From positions 1 to 28,983 of the forward strand of contig CAZYXP010000020.1 of assembly GCA_964651325.1 (NCBI GenBank): a DNA stretch of 28,983 nucleotides, given 5' to 3'. Below the pieces are notes generated by a model, which was given only the letters and a program-made list of their open reading frames with translations, had not been told where the DNA came from and ran no database searches. The DNA comes from JADFOB01 sp964651325. GTDB lineage: Bacteria > Planctomycetota > Phycisphaerae > UBA1845. The position numbers and the translations under genes were made by a program. Shown here piece by piece: positions 16,774 through 23,834 of this stretch. Numbering within the stretch: position 1 is the first letter of the stretch; each line of letters begins with the position of its first letter.

Positions 16774-17061
16774 TCAAACGATGATGTCAAGCAACCGCTC
16801 AACGGTTCCGCGGATCCGCTCGGGCGTTTCGTAGGTGCCCGCGTCGATCTCAGCGCGGATCGCGTTGGTCTTGGCAAGTCTGAGGCTTACCCGGCTCATG
16901 ACTTCGGCGGGTAGCGGGAGGTCGATCTTGTTACTGAATTCGACGGAATCACCCTGGATGCGGGGCAGCGCCTCGATCCCCTCGGCAATTGCCGTCTTCG
17001 GCGAGGCCGGGCGCACGAGTGGATAGGAGTGGGAAGGTCCGATGTTGATGATAGAATTCAT
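16774..17061 (-). CDS. flgM: FlgM-like anti-sigma factor
   Basis: Small protein of 95 residues from the ATG at 17061 (MNSIINIGPSHSYPLVRP); an in-frame ATG at 17121 would give 115. The C-terminal half matches the sigma-28-binding helices of FlgM: GDSVEFSNKID at about 37-47, then IRAEIDAGTYETPERIR and GTVERLLDII. FlgM holds the flagellar sigma factor FliA until the hook is finished, then is exported. No other flagellar gene is in the window, so it is an orphan here, which is common for this gene. Neither start has a good ribosome-binding site. Assignment rests on the short C-terminal motif and is fairly secure. Confidence 0.72.
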   Translation of the reverse strand: MNSIINIGPSHSYPLVRPASPKTAIAEGIEALPRIQGDSVEFSNKIDLPLPAEVMSRVSLRLAKTNAIRAEIDAGTYETPERIRGTVERLLDIIV

Positions 17062-17589
17062 GGCGCCACGTCCATGCACGTTCAATCCAGCGGGACTACT
17101 GACCGCCGAAAGCTCATGCAATTACTCAGAAGTCGAATGGTTCATCCCAGGGCTGGCAAGCTCGGATGTTAGCCGATCGCCCGCCCCCCACGTTCTCGCT
17201 AGTACCATTCGTCCCTGAAGCGTCAGCGAGAGAATCGGTCGCCTTGGTACTGATAACGTCTCGGTATCCTCCGATGGTCGTTTTCAGCACATGTTCCGAT
17301 ATTATTATCGACCCGCGAGGCGTTTCTCCTTGAATCCAAAAAAGGACAACAGATCCAGAATTGAGGGAGTCATACAACATCTTGCAATGGTACCCCAGGC
17401 AATTAGCAAAATATAGCGTCACCGGGTGGTCTTGGGCGTTTGCGTCGGTTGCGATCTTGGGGCGGTTCCGGAGGAATTCGGACGCGGCCCATGAGAATGC
17501 CCTAACGCCATTATCAACCCAGGTGTCGGCACCTCAGCACCGCGGGGCGACAGGACGCGACGGGCCGTGCGCGCTGCATCGAGTCCAAG
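17062..17589. other. 528-base stretch without a convincing gene
   Basis: It lies between the FlgM-like gene and the HtrA gene, both on the minus strand, and looks less GC-rich than the neighbours over about 17200-17420. A minus-strand frame of 98 codons (17126-17422, GTG start) has no recognisable motif and no ribosome-binding site. I see no RNA gene, repeat or clear promoter. It could be a decayed gene or a long leader. Confidence 0.4.
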
Positions 17590-18741
17590 CTATCGGTTAA
17601 AGCTGAGTTTGACTTTTTCTTTTAGGAGTTTTTCTCGGCGAAGGAGTGACACGACGACCTCATCGCCCTCGGAATACTGCTCCAGCGCATCCTTGTACTG
17701 ATTCGTCGTGGCGACTCTTGTCTCGCCGATAGCCACAATGACATCGCCGAGTTGTCGAATACGTCCCCATCGGTCGACAATCGTGCCGCGCAGCCCCGCC
17801 CGAGCGGCACCTTGGTTCTCAATAACCTCTCCGACAAGCGGTCCGGCGAGGTCGAGACTACGCGATATGGCGTCGGATTCCAGGCGGACGCCCAGGTCGA
17901 GCCTTCGAACGCGACCGTACCGGATCAGGTCCGGCACGATTTCGTTTACCGTGGCCACGGGGACGGCAAATCCGATCCCCGCGTTGGCGCCCGACGGGCT
18001 TGCGATTTGAGTGTTTACGCCGATCAGCCGCCCGGAGCTATCCAATAGAGGTCCGCCGGAGTTGCCCGGGTTGATGGCGGCATCGGTCTGGATGACCTGT
18101 CGGATCTTTCTCCCGGTCATTGATTCGATCTCACGCCCTATCGCACTGACCACGCCCGTGGTAAGGGTGTGGTCCAGGCCAAAGGGGTTGCCTATGGCCA
18201 AAACCTTCTGGCCGACCTGCAAATCGTTCGATGTTCCCAAGGTGATAGGTTTGAGCTGGCTAGGTTTCGCATCGATTTTCAAAACGGCCAAATCTTTATC
18301 GCGCTCGAATCCGACCACTCTCGCGGGCCATTGGCTGCCGTCCCCCAAGGTCACTTCTATGGCGTCGGCGCCATGGATCACGTGATAGTTGGTTACGATG
18401 TGCCCGTCCCCGTCGTAGACGAATCCCGAACCGCTGCCTTGGGGGATCATCAGCTCGTTGAGACGGAACAACAGGCGTCGCTGTTCGATGTTGGTGATGT
18501 AGCAAACGGATGGTGCGGTCTTCCGAAATATCTCGATGGTCGAGACTTCATCGCGGTTCAGGTCGGAAGGTTGCGTCACCGGGCGGGGCTGGAACTCGGG
18601 GTCGTGAAGCGGACCGGCGTTGTCGGTTCTGACGAAAGACCAGACTAGCAGGAACACGATCGCCCAACCGCCCGCCAAGGTGATCCAAGACGGGCCTCTG
18701 AAGGCCGGTCGGGTTGGGCGGCTCGGTTCGCTCGGGTGCAT
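17590..18741 (-). CDS. Membrane-anchored HtrA/Deg serine protease with PDZ domain
   Basis: Periplasmic quality-control protease of the S1C family. One membrane anchor (about 19-37, ITLAGGWAIVFLLVWSFV) is followed by the trypsin-like domain with triad His120 (TNYHVIHG), Asp150 (KDLAVLKID) and Ser228 (NPGNSGGPL), and the substrate-binding GIGFAVPV (255-262). A single PDZ domain lies at about 278-383. All catalytic residues are intact. The length of 383 fits the one-PDZ DegS/HtrA type. The frame is open back to 19080, but that leader is Arg/Pro-rich, overlaps the Clp_N gene and ends right before a normal anchor, so the ATG at 18741 is preferred. No strong ribosome-binding site precedes it. Confidence 0.92.
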   Translation of the reverse strand: MHPSEPSRPTRPAFRGPSWITLAGGWAIVFLLVWSFVRTDNAGPLHDPEFQPRPVTQPSDLNRDEVSTIEIFRKTAPSVCYITNIEQRRLLFRLNELMIPQGSGSGFVYDGDGHIVTNYHVIHGADAIEVTLGDGSQWPARVVGFERDKDLAVLKIDAKPSQLKPITLGTSNDLQVGQKVLAIGNPFGLDHTLTTGVVSAIGREIESMTGRKIRQVIQTDAAINPGNSGGPLLDSSGRLIGVNTQIASPSGANAGIGFAVPVATVNEIVPDLIRYGRVRRLDLGVRLESDAISRSLDLAGPLVGEVIENQGAARAGLRGTIVDRWGRIRQLGDVIVAIGETRVATTNQYKDALEQYSEGDEVVVSLLRREKLLKEKVKLSFNR

Positions 18742-19034
18742 GGACACTGATTCTAGTTCTCTCGCCGGTTTGTGAGACAGCGGGCATACGCCGCTCGATC
18801 GACCATCATATCGGACAATCGTCCGAGAATCCCAGGCCGATTCGTCACAATCTGTACGAAGGTCTGACTGCGACGGGTTGCCGGGCTCGCCCGCGAGCGA
18901 ACCCACGCACGCCCGTGGTCCGATTCCGCCGCATCCCGGCACGGCGTCAATCGTTTTGGGATCGATCCGGCGGACGAAGATCCTTGCGCATTTTGCCGCC
19001 CGTGGGAAAGGCCAAGGGGTCGCACCATCCGCCG

Positions 19035-19760
19035 CTAGTCGGCGGGTCCAGCGTCCAGGCCAAGTTTCCCGCGAACCCATTGGGCGGAGACGCCTTGTTC
19101 GGCGAGCATGGTGGCGACGTCACTCTTCGAATCGTACAACAGCGCAAGAAGCAGATGTTTCGGCTCGATTTCTCCCGCGCCAAGGCGATTAGCGGCATCC
19201 ACGGCGAGAATCATCGTGTGCCAGAACGTGGGGGATCGAAACGCCTTGGCCAGTTCCTGCTGGTGGACCCATTCGAAATCACCATGACGTGATTGCGCGA
19301 GATCATGGTGTGGGTCGTCCAGCGTGGCGCGGAGCAGTTCTAGTGCCTGCTTCCTAACGGTGTTCAGGTCTAATCCCTGGTCACAGAGCACCTTGGAGGG
19401 AATGCTTTCCGAATGGGCGAGCAGGCCCAGGATCAAGTGTTCCGTGCCGATATAGCGGTGTTTGAAGCTGCGGGCTTCCTGGATCGCCAGCCTGATGACT
19501 TCCTTGAGTTCTTTGGACTGCGCGCGGGCTCCGGTGGAATCTCGGCTCTCGTGGCTTTCGAGTTGTTGGTAGACTTTTTCGCGTACGCGATCGAGATCGA
19601 CATCAAGCAGTCGGAGGGTCTCTGTGGCAACGCACGCCCCCTCGCCGATCAACCCCAACATCAGGTGGGCGGGAAATAGATTGCTGTGATTGAGCTTGCC
19701 GGCTTCCAGATTTGCCAGTGCCATAGCGTGCCTGGCCCGGTCAGAGAATCGTTCGTGCAT
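19035..19760 (-). CDS. Stand-alone Clp_N repeat protein (ClpC N-domain without ATPase)
   Basis: 241 residues made of Clp N-terminal repeats only. Repeat 1 (about 1-65) opens with MHERFSDRARHAMALANLEA and has HLMLGLIGEG. Repeat 2 (about 80-145) has KHRYIGTEHLILGLLAH. A third, diverged repeat (about 172-235) has EPKHLLLALLYDSKSDVAT. A normal Clp_N domain has two repeats and sits in front of AAA+ modules. No Walker motif is present here, so it cannot unfold proteins itself. Such proteins (ClpS- or ClpC-like helpers) may capture adaptors or substrates for Clp. AGGAG lies 9 bases before the ATG. The HtrA protease gene follows on the same strand after 293 bases, giving a proteostasis pairing. Confidence 0.87.
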   Translation of the reverse strand: MHERFSDRARHAMALANLEAGKLNHSNLFPAHLMLGLIGEGACVATETLRLLDVDLDRVREKVYQQLESHESRDSTGARAQSKELKEVIRLAIQEARSFKHRYIGTEHLILGLLAHSESIPSKVLCDQGLDLNTVRKQALELLRATLDDPHHDLAQSRHGDFEWVHQQELAKAFRSPTFWHTMILAVDAANRLGAGEIEPKHLLLALLYDSKSDVATMLAEQGVSAQWVRGKLGLDAGPAD

Positions 19761-20041
19761 GCGTGATCGCTCCTTTGGATGTATGTTTTATGGGCCCGTC
19801 CGAGAATTTGTTGCCGTTTCGTTCGCCGGTAGTCTAACGGTTTCGATTTGCCGCGACAACGCATATCGGCGGGTTCGCTCGATGGGGTTTGCTTCCCGTC
19901 AGGCGGACAAGTTGCACCGATTGCTGGCCGACTTTAGTGTGCCTGATTCTTTATTGGACGCCGCTAAACCCCGCATTGGTAGAGGTTTGCAGAAAACCGG
20001 CCTTCTTCAACTCTCGGCGCCCGCGATGTCGTACCCTTTCA
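19761..20041. other. Spacer between Clp_N gene and transposase
   Basis: A 281-base spacer. It must hold the Clp_N promoter on the minus strand and probably the left end of the insertion sequence. A plus-strand frame from 19881 (MGFASRQADKLHRLLADFS...) reads like protein for about 35 codons and then runs under the transposase; it may be the stump of a gene cut by the insertion, but I cannot name it. No tRNA-like structure was seen. Confidence 0.35.
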
Positions 20042-20938
20042 TTGACGAGCACAAGGCCAAACAGATGCCCCAACGAGGAATGCCGCTTCCACCAGAACGC
20101 CGAGCCGCGATTCTACACCAAGATGGGCTATTATCGCACCAAGCACAATCGCCGCAATGTCCCGCGCTACCGCTGCCGGGCGTGTGGCAAGTCGTTCAGC
20201 ACCCGCACTGACAGCCCGACCGCAGGGCAGCACAAGCCGCAGGTCAACGGGATGCTGATGAAGCTGGTCTGCTCCGGCGTCACCATGCGCCGCACCGCGA
20301 AGATTCTCGGCATCGCCCGCGACACGGTGACGCGGAAGGTCGGCTGGCTTGCCACGCAGGCGCACCGGACGCACACTCAGAACATTGATGAGGGCGGCAT
20401 CGCCACATCGTATGTCCAGTTTGACGAGCTTGAGACATTCGAGTGCAGCAAGCATCAGCCCATCGGCGTCTCGTTCGCCATCCGCGTGAAGACGGGCGAG
20501 ATCATCGATGTTGAGGTTGCCAAGAAGTCCGCGTGGACGCAGAAGGGCAAGGATCGCGGGTGGACGCTCGACCACACAAGGGCCGCGTGCGAGTCCGTGA
20601 TGACGATCGTGCGCAAGTGTCTCAAGCCGGGCGGCACCATCGCCACGGACGGCTCCCGCATGTACGGCAGGGCGATCCCCAAGGCCGTCCCCGGCGCCAA
20701 CCACAAGCCTTACATTCGCGACAAGAAGGCCAAGGACGATCCGGTCGTGAACATCGCGCGGAACAGGGGAGGCACGAAGTGTGACCCGCTGTTTATGGTC
20801 AACCACATGTGCGCGAAGCTGCGCGCTGATATCTCAAGGTTGGCAAGAAGAACTTGGGCTACGACGAAGAAGCTGGAGAGGTTGCAGGATCACTTGTTGA
20901 TCTATGTGGCGTTTCAGAATGACTACCGTATCGTCTGA
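20042..20938 (+). CDS. DDE transposase with zinc ribbon and helix-turn-helix
   Basis: 298 residues if the TTG at 20042 is the start; the frame is open further upstream but protein-like sequence begins near RPNRCPNEEC. A zinc ribbon is formed by Cys9, Cys14, Cys45 and Cys48 (RYRCRACGKSF). A helix-turn-helix follows at about 78-105 (VTMRRTAKILGIARDTVTRK). The catalytic core shows Asp128 (VQFDELETF) and Asp203 (ATDGSRMY); the third acidic residue is not certain, the conserved late block being NHMCAKLRADISRLARRTW. The order of zinc ribbon, HTH and DDE core is IS1-like, but I cannot fix the family. It appears full length, ending in FQNDYRIV. The start lacks ATG and a ribosome-binding site, so expression may be low or from an outside promoter. 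Confidence 0.75.
   Translation: MTSTRPNRCPNEECRFHQNAEPRFYTKMGYYRTKHNRRNVPRYRCRACGKSFSTRTDSPTAGQHKPQVNGMLMKLVCSGVTMRRTAKILGIARDTVTRKVGWLATQAHRTHTQNIDEGGIATSYVQFDELETFECSKHQPIGVSFAIRVKTGEIIDVEVAKKSAWTQKGKDRGWTLDHTRAACESVMTIVRKCLKPGGTIATDGSRMYGRAIPKAVPGANHKPYIRDKKAKDDPVVNIARNRGGTKCDPLFMVNHMCAKLRADISRLARRTWATTKKLERLQDHLLIYVAFQNDYRIV
20042..20938 (+). mobile_element. Insertion sequence (extent known only from the transposase)
   Basis: The transposase implies an IS of roughly 0.9-1.0 kb. I looked for terminal inverted repeats and target duplications in 19960-20045 and 20935-21010 and found none I trust, so only the coding part is marked. Flanking genes are the Clp_N gene (divergent) and the zinc-ribbon membrane protein (same strand). 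Confidence 0.55.
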
Positions 20939-21111
20939 CTACCGCCCTCACATTCCTCTTGGGAGCAGCGGTATCATCGTGGCGCGCGCCCTTTCCGCTT
21001 GCAGTCGAGCAGTCTGTTGCAGTAGAGTGGCGGCCCGAAGATCGGTAATCTGGAAACCTCGGCCTAGGATAGCATGGGCGGACAGGCCACCCGTGACACC
21101 CGGCGATACCG

Positions 21112-21807
21112 ATGAAGTGCCAGAATTGTGGTTATCTGCTGTTCAACCTGCCCCGACCCGTGTGCCCCGAATGCGGGCGTTCGTTTGATGTGGCGGTGTA
21201 CCAGTTTGAGCCGGGGGCTGTATCGTTCAAATGTCCGCACTGTGACCGCGAGTACTACGGAACCGACGCACGCGGCTTACCGCATCCAAGGGAGTTTGAG
21301 TGCTGCGGGTGCAGCCAGCAGATTGCCCTGCGGGAGATGTGTGTGGCGCCCAAGCGACCGGGTGCCGAGGGCATCCTTGTCGACTTCTCACCTAGGGACC
21401 GCATGAAGCTGCGTCTCATCCATGCCGGGCTAGCCGCAGGCGGGATTTTCCTCTGCGCCGCCGTGGCAGCTTTCACTCCACCCCTCTGGCACGACGGCGG
21501 GCGCGGTATTGTCCCGCAGGCTACGAAGATGGCGTTACTGATCCTGGTCCTAGCCATCGTACTTAGTCGGCGATTCCGGTGGTCGGCATTCGATTTCATC
21601 CTCGGCTTGCTCGCGGCCGAGGTCATTGCGTTTCTCGTAATCAACTGTATCAGCGGGTCGAGTTGGCTTGGGTTCTTTGACTCTACACTTCTCTGGTTCA
21701 ATCTCTCGTGGCTTGGTTACATCAGTCCTTTCATCGCGTTGCCTTGGATTGCAGGTTTCACACTCGGCTCTCTGTGGCTCAAAGTCCGACACGGAACTCC
21801 AAACTGA
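21112..21807 (+). CDS. Zinc-ribbon membrane protein of unknown function
   Basis: 231 residues. Two N-terminal zinc ribbons are visible: Cys3/Cys6 with Cys18/Cys21 (KCQNCGYLL, CPECGRSF), and Cys41/Cys44 with Cys64-65/Cys67 (CPHCDREYYG, ECCGC). The second half holds four probable membrane helices (about 103-122, 139-151, 159-180 and 190-224). CQNCGY-type openings are common in Phycisphaerae membrane proteins of unknown role. The ATG at 21112 directly precedes the first CxxC, which supports the start; the ribosome-binding site is weak. It has no operon partner: 173 bases separate it from the transposase and 536 from the next gene. Confidence 0.7.
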   Translation: MKCQNCGYLLFNLPRPVCPECGRSFDVAVYQFEPGAVSFKCPHCDREYYGTDARGLPHPREFECCGCSQQIALREMCVAPKRPGAEGILVDFSPRDRMKLRLIHAGLAAGGIFLCAAVAAFTPPLWHDGGRGIVPQATKMALLILVLAIVLSRRFRWSAFDFILGLLAAEVIAFLVINCISGSSWLGFFDSTLLWFNLSWLGYISPFIALPWIAGFTLGSLWLKVRHGTPN

Positions 21808-22343
21808 GCGGAGTTTGGCTTAGTGAGGAGCGAACTCGTGGATGGCTCGTGGGCCGTCCCATAAACAGGCACACTCAAGTATGCCAGTTAGGTTGCACCG
21901 ACTCGCAGACCATCCAGAGCCGTGGTCACGGCCCAGCGAACCCGGCGACCGTAATCCAGCCCATAGCCCCGTTTCACACCTCATCCGTCCATTTCGATCA
22001 GGAGATTTGCGATCATTGGACCCCTAGCGGAAGCCCCACAAGACGCCTGGGCCGCAAGCCTGACGGATCGTCGGAGAAGATTCCGCCACCGATACCGCGC
22101 GGTCCCGAATTCATGGCGGCGATCGGGGAGTTCGTTGTCTCATTGCGTCCAAGAAAACGTGGATTATGCCCGTCGAAAACCCACTTGACTGGCTTTCTAA
22201 GCTTCAGGAAGGGTGCATCCGATCTGAAACTAGGTGCGCGGATCGTGCGCACGCTGCCAGTGGTGATCATAAACGGGGCAATCGGGGATCCGGGATGATC
22301 GGACCGACATGCGAAGACCCGCGCGTCCTGAAGGCTAGGCCCA
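21808..22343. other. 536-base stretch without a convincing gene, leader of the adaptor module
   Basis: Only short frames without motifs or ribosome-binding sites occur here (for example 21842-22027 and 22166-22354 on the plus strand; a 222-codon minus frame is mostly antisense to the HlyD gene). No repeat or clear terminator was found. Its position suggests it carries the promoter and leader of the four-gene HlyD module, but I cannot point to a specific site. Confidence 0.4.
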
Positions 22344-23339
22344 ATGAGTGGTAGTCTTGTAGCTCGCTGTTCTGGGATGGTGTTTGTGCGGAGAAGAGAT
22401 CGGGTAGGTCTATCAATGCTGGCGGTGGCAATCTGGGGTGCCATTGCGCGCGGCGGGGGTGAACTCCCTTCGGCTTCCCGATCTAATGATACTATCGGCC
22501 CCATCATCGGAATCACCGCTCCAGCGCGGGAGGCGTCCCTCGGGCCGGTCCAGTCCGGCCGGATCAGTGAAATCCGCGTCAGTGAAGGTGATACGGTCCG
22601 CGAGGGCGATGTGCTGTTTTCCTTCGATGACGCGGTCCAGCGGTCTCGCTTGGCGATTGCCCAATTGGATGCGCAGTCCACCTTGGGGATAGAGCTAGCA
22701 GGGGCTCGGTACGCACAAGCGAAGCGTGACTACGAGCGGCTGGTCGGGCTTCAGAGCGGCGAGAATGCGTCCTCCAAGGAGAAACTGGACGCCCACGCTA
22801 GCGCCGAGATAGCACGGCTCCAGTTTGAGATTGCTAAGGTAACCAGGTCCTTGCTCGGGCTCGCTCGTGACCGGGAGAAGGCCGCGCTCGAAGAATTGAG
22901 CGTAAGAGCCCCGTTTTCAGGCTACGTGGCCCGGCAGTTGAAGCAGGTCGGAGAGTCACCGGATCAGCGAGAGGCCGTCTTGCGGATCGTTCAGCTTGAT
23001 CCGCTTCACGTCACGCTGGATTGCCCGCTGTCGATTGCCCCTTTGATCGAAATGGGTGAGGTCGTGGAAGTGGTTCCCACTGAGCCGCACTGGGCGGCGA
23101 GGATGGGTCGCGTGATCATGAAGCATCGCGTCGCCGATGCGGCAAGTCAAACGTTTCGCGTGAAGGTGGCCGTGGGGAACAGCGATCTGGCGTGGATGTC
23201 GGGCCTGAAGGTGTTTGTTTCGTTTCCGAAAGCGGATGGGGCGAGGACGGATCGAGGGATACAGGGTCCACCGGAACCCGGCGCCGCGTCGCAGCGCGCG
23301 GCTGGTCGGGTGGCCAAGTTCGATGGTCCGCGTGAGTAG
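22344..23339 (+). CDS. HlyD-family periplasmic adaptor (membrane fusion) protein
   Basis: 331 residues. A hydrophobic N-terminal segment (about 20-37) acts as signal or anchor. The first half of a lipoyl-like barrel is at about 66-98 (SGRISEIRVSEGDTVREGDV), a coiled-coil hairpin at about 100-182, and the second half at about 186-220 (VRAPFSGYVARQLKQVGE), followed by a beta-barrel domain. Such adaptors bridge an inner-membrane pump and an outer-membrane channel. Neither partner is next to it. The start at 22344 is the first ATG; 22377 is a reasonable alternative, and neither has a strong ribosome-binding site. The PilZ gene follows after 24 bases, so it heads the module. Confidence 0.83.
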   Translation: MSGSLVARCSGMVFVRRRDRVGLSMLAVAIWGAIARGGGELPSASRSNDTIGPIIGITAPAREASLGPVQSGRISEIRVSEGDTVREGDVLFSFDDAVQRSRLAIAQLDAQSTLGIELAGARYAQAKRDYERLVGLQSGENASSKEKLDAHASAEIARLQFEIAKVTRSLLGLARDREKAALEELSVRAPFSGYVARQLKQVGESPDQREAVLRIVQLDPLHVTLDCPLSIAPLIEMGEVVEVVPTEPHWAARMGRVIMKHRVADAASQTFRVKVAVGNSDLAWMSGLKVFVSFPKADGARTDRGIQGPPEPGAASQRAAGRVAKFDGPRE

Positions 23340-23363
23340 CATTGCCAGAAAGCAGGGTCAGCC

Positions 23364-23798
23364 ATGTTCGATGATCTTATTCCCGGCGCTTCCAAAGGCC
23401 TAAACGGCGACGAGGCGTTTGATTTGCTCCAGGACTTGGGGCGTAACACGCCGGATGAAATCCGCAGACAGCGGACCCATTTTCGAATGGCGGTCAAGTT
23501 GGGGGTCACGTTGCAGCCGGGCAACGCCAGTGAGCTCTTGAGATTCAAGGTTCAAGGGACCACCGGAGACGTTTCCGAAGGTGGTTTGAGCGGGCTGTTT
23601 CCCATACCCATCGGAGTTGGCGATATCTTCAGGCTGACGTTTGATCGAAGCGTCTTTGATTTGCCCATGACATTTGCACGTTGCGTTCGTTGCCGCGTGG
23701 TTCGGGAAGATGCGTACGAAGCGGGCTTCTGCTTTTTCACGCCGATCAGCTTGCCCGAGCGGGCGCAGAATGCCGCTGAATCCTCGTCGATGGGCTAA
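23364..23798 (+). CDS. PilZ-domain protein, candidate c-di-GMP receptor
   Basis: 144 residues, soluble. The PilZ signature is complete: the RxxxR motif as R37-THF-R41 (RRQRTHFR) and the D/NxSxxG motif as DVSEGG (69-74), followed by beta strands with DIFRLTF and a closing GFCFFTPI. These two motifs are the c-di-GMP contacts in the family. The first ~30 residues form an acidic helical lead. AGGG lies a few bases before the ATG. Placed between a HlyD adaptor (24-base gap) and the GAF-HlyD fusion (36-base gap), it may switch the module in response to c-di-GMP (inference). Confidence 0.82.
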   Translation: MFDDLIPGASKGLNGDEAFDLLQDLGRNTPDEIRRQRTHFRMAVKLGVTLQPGNASELLRFKVQGTTGDVSEGGLSGLFPIPIGVGDIFRLTFDRSVFDLPMTFARCVRCRVVREDAYEAGFCFFTPISLPERAQNAAESSSMG

Positions 23799-23834
23799 GT
23801 TGATCGCAAGGTCGGATGCCAGCGGAAACCGTGT

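Noticed and set aside
17126..17422. 98-codon minus-strand frame before the FlgM-like gene
   Set aside because: GTG start without ribosome-binding site, no recognisable domain; kept only as a note on the gap.
18742..19080. Extended 113-codon N-terminus of the HtrA gene
   Set aside because: Would overlap the Clp_N gene and place an Arg/Pro-rich leader before a normal membrane anchor.
20039..20806. 255-codon minus-strand open frame
   Set aside because: Antisense to the transposase; no motif.
19978..20943. GGTAG (19978-19982) and CTACC (20939-20943) as ends of the insertion sequence
   Set aside because: Only 5 bases match, homology does not continue inward, and the flanks show no target duplication.
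22013..22681. 222-codon minus-strand open frame partly filling the gap before the HlyD gene
   Set aside because: Overlaps the HlyD 5' end, composition rich in Arg/Pro/Ser, no ribosome-binding site or motif.
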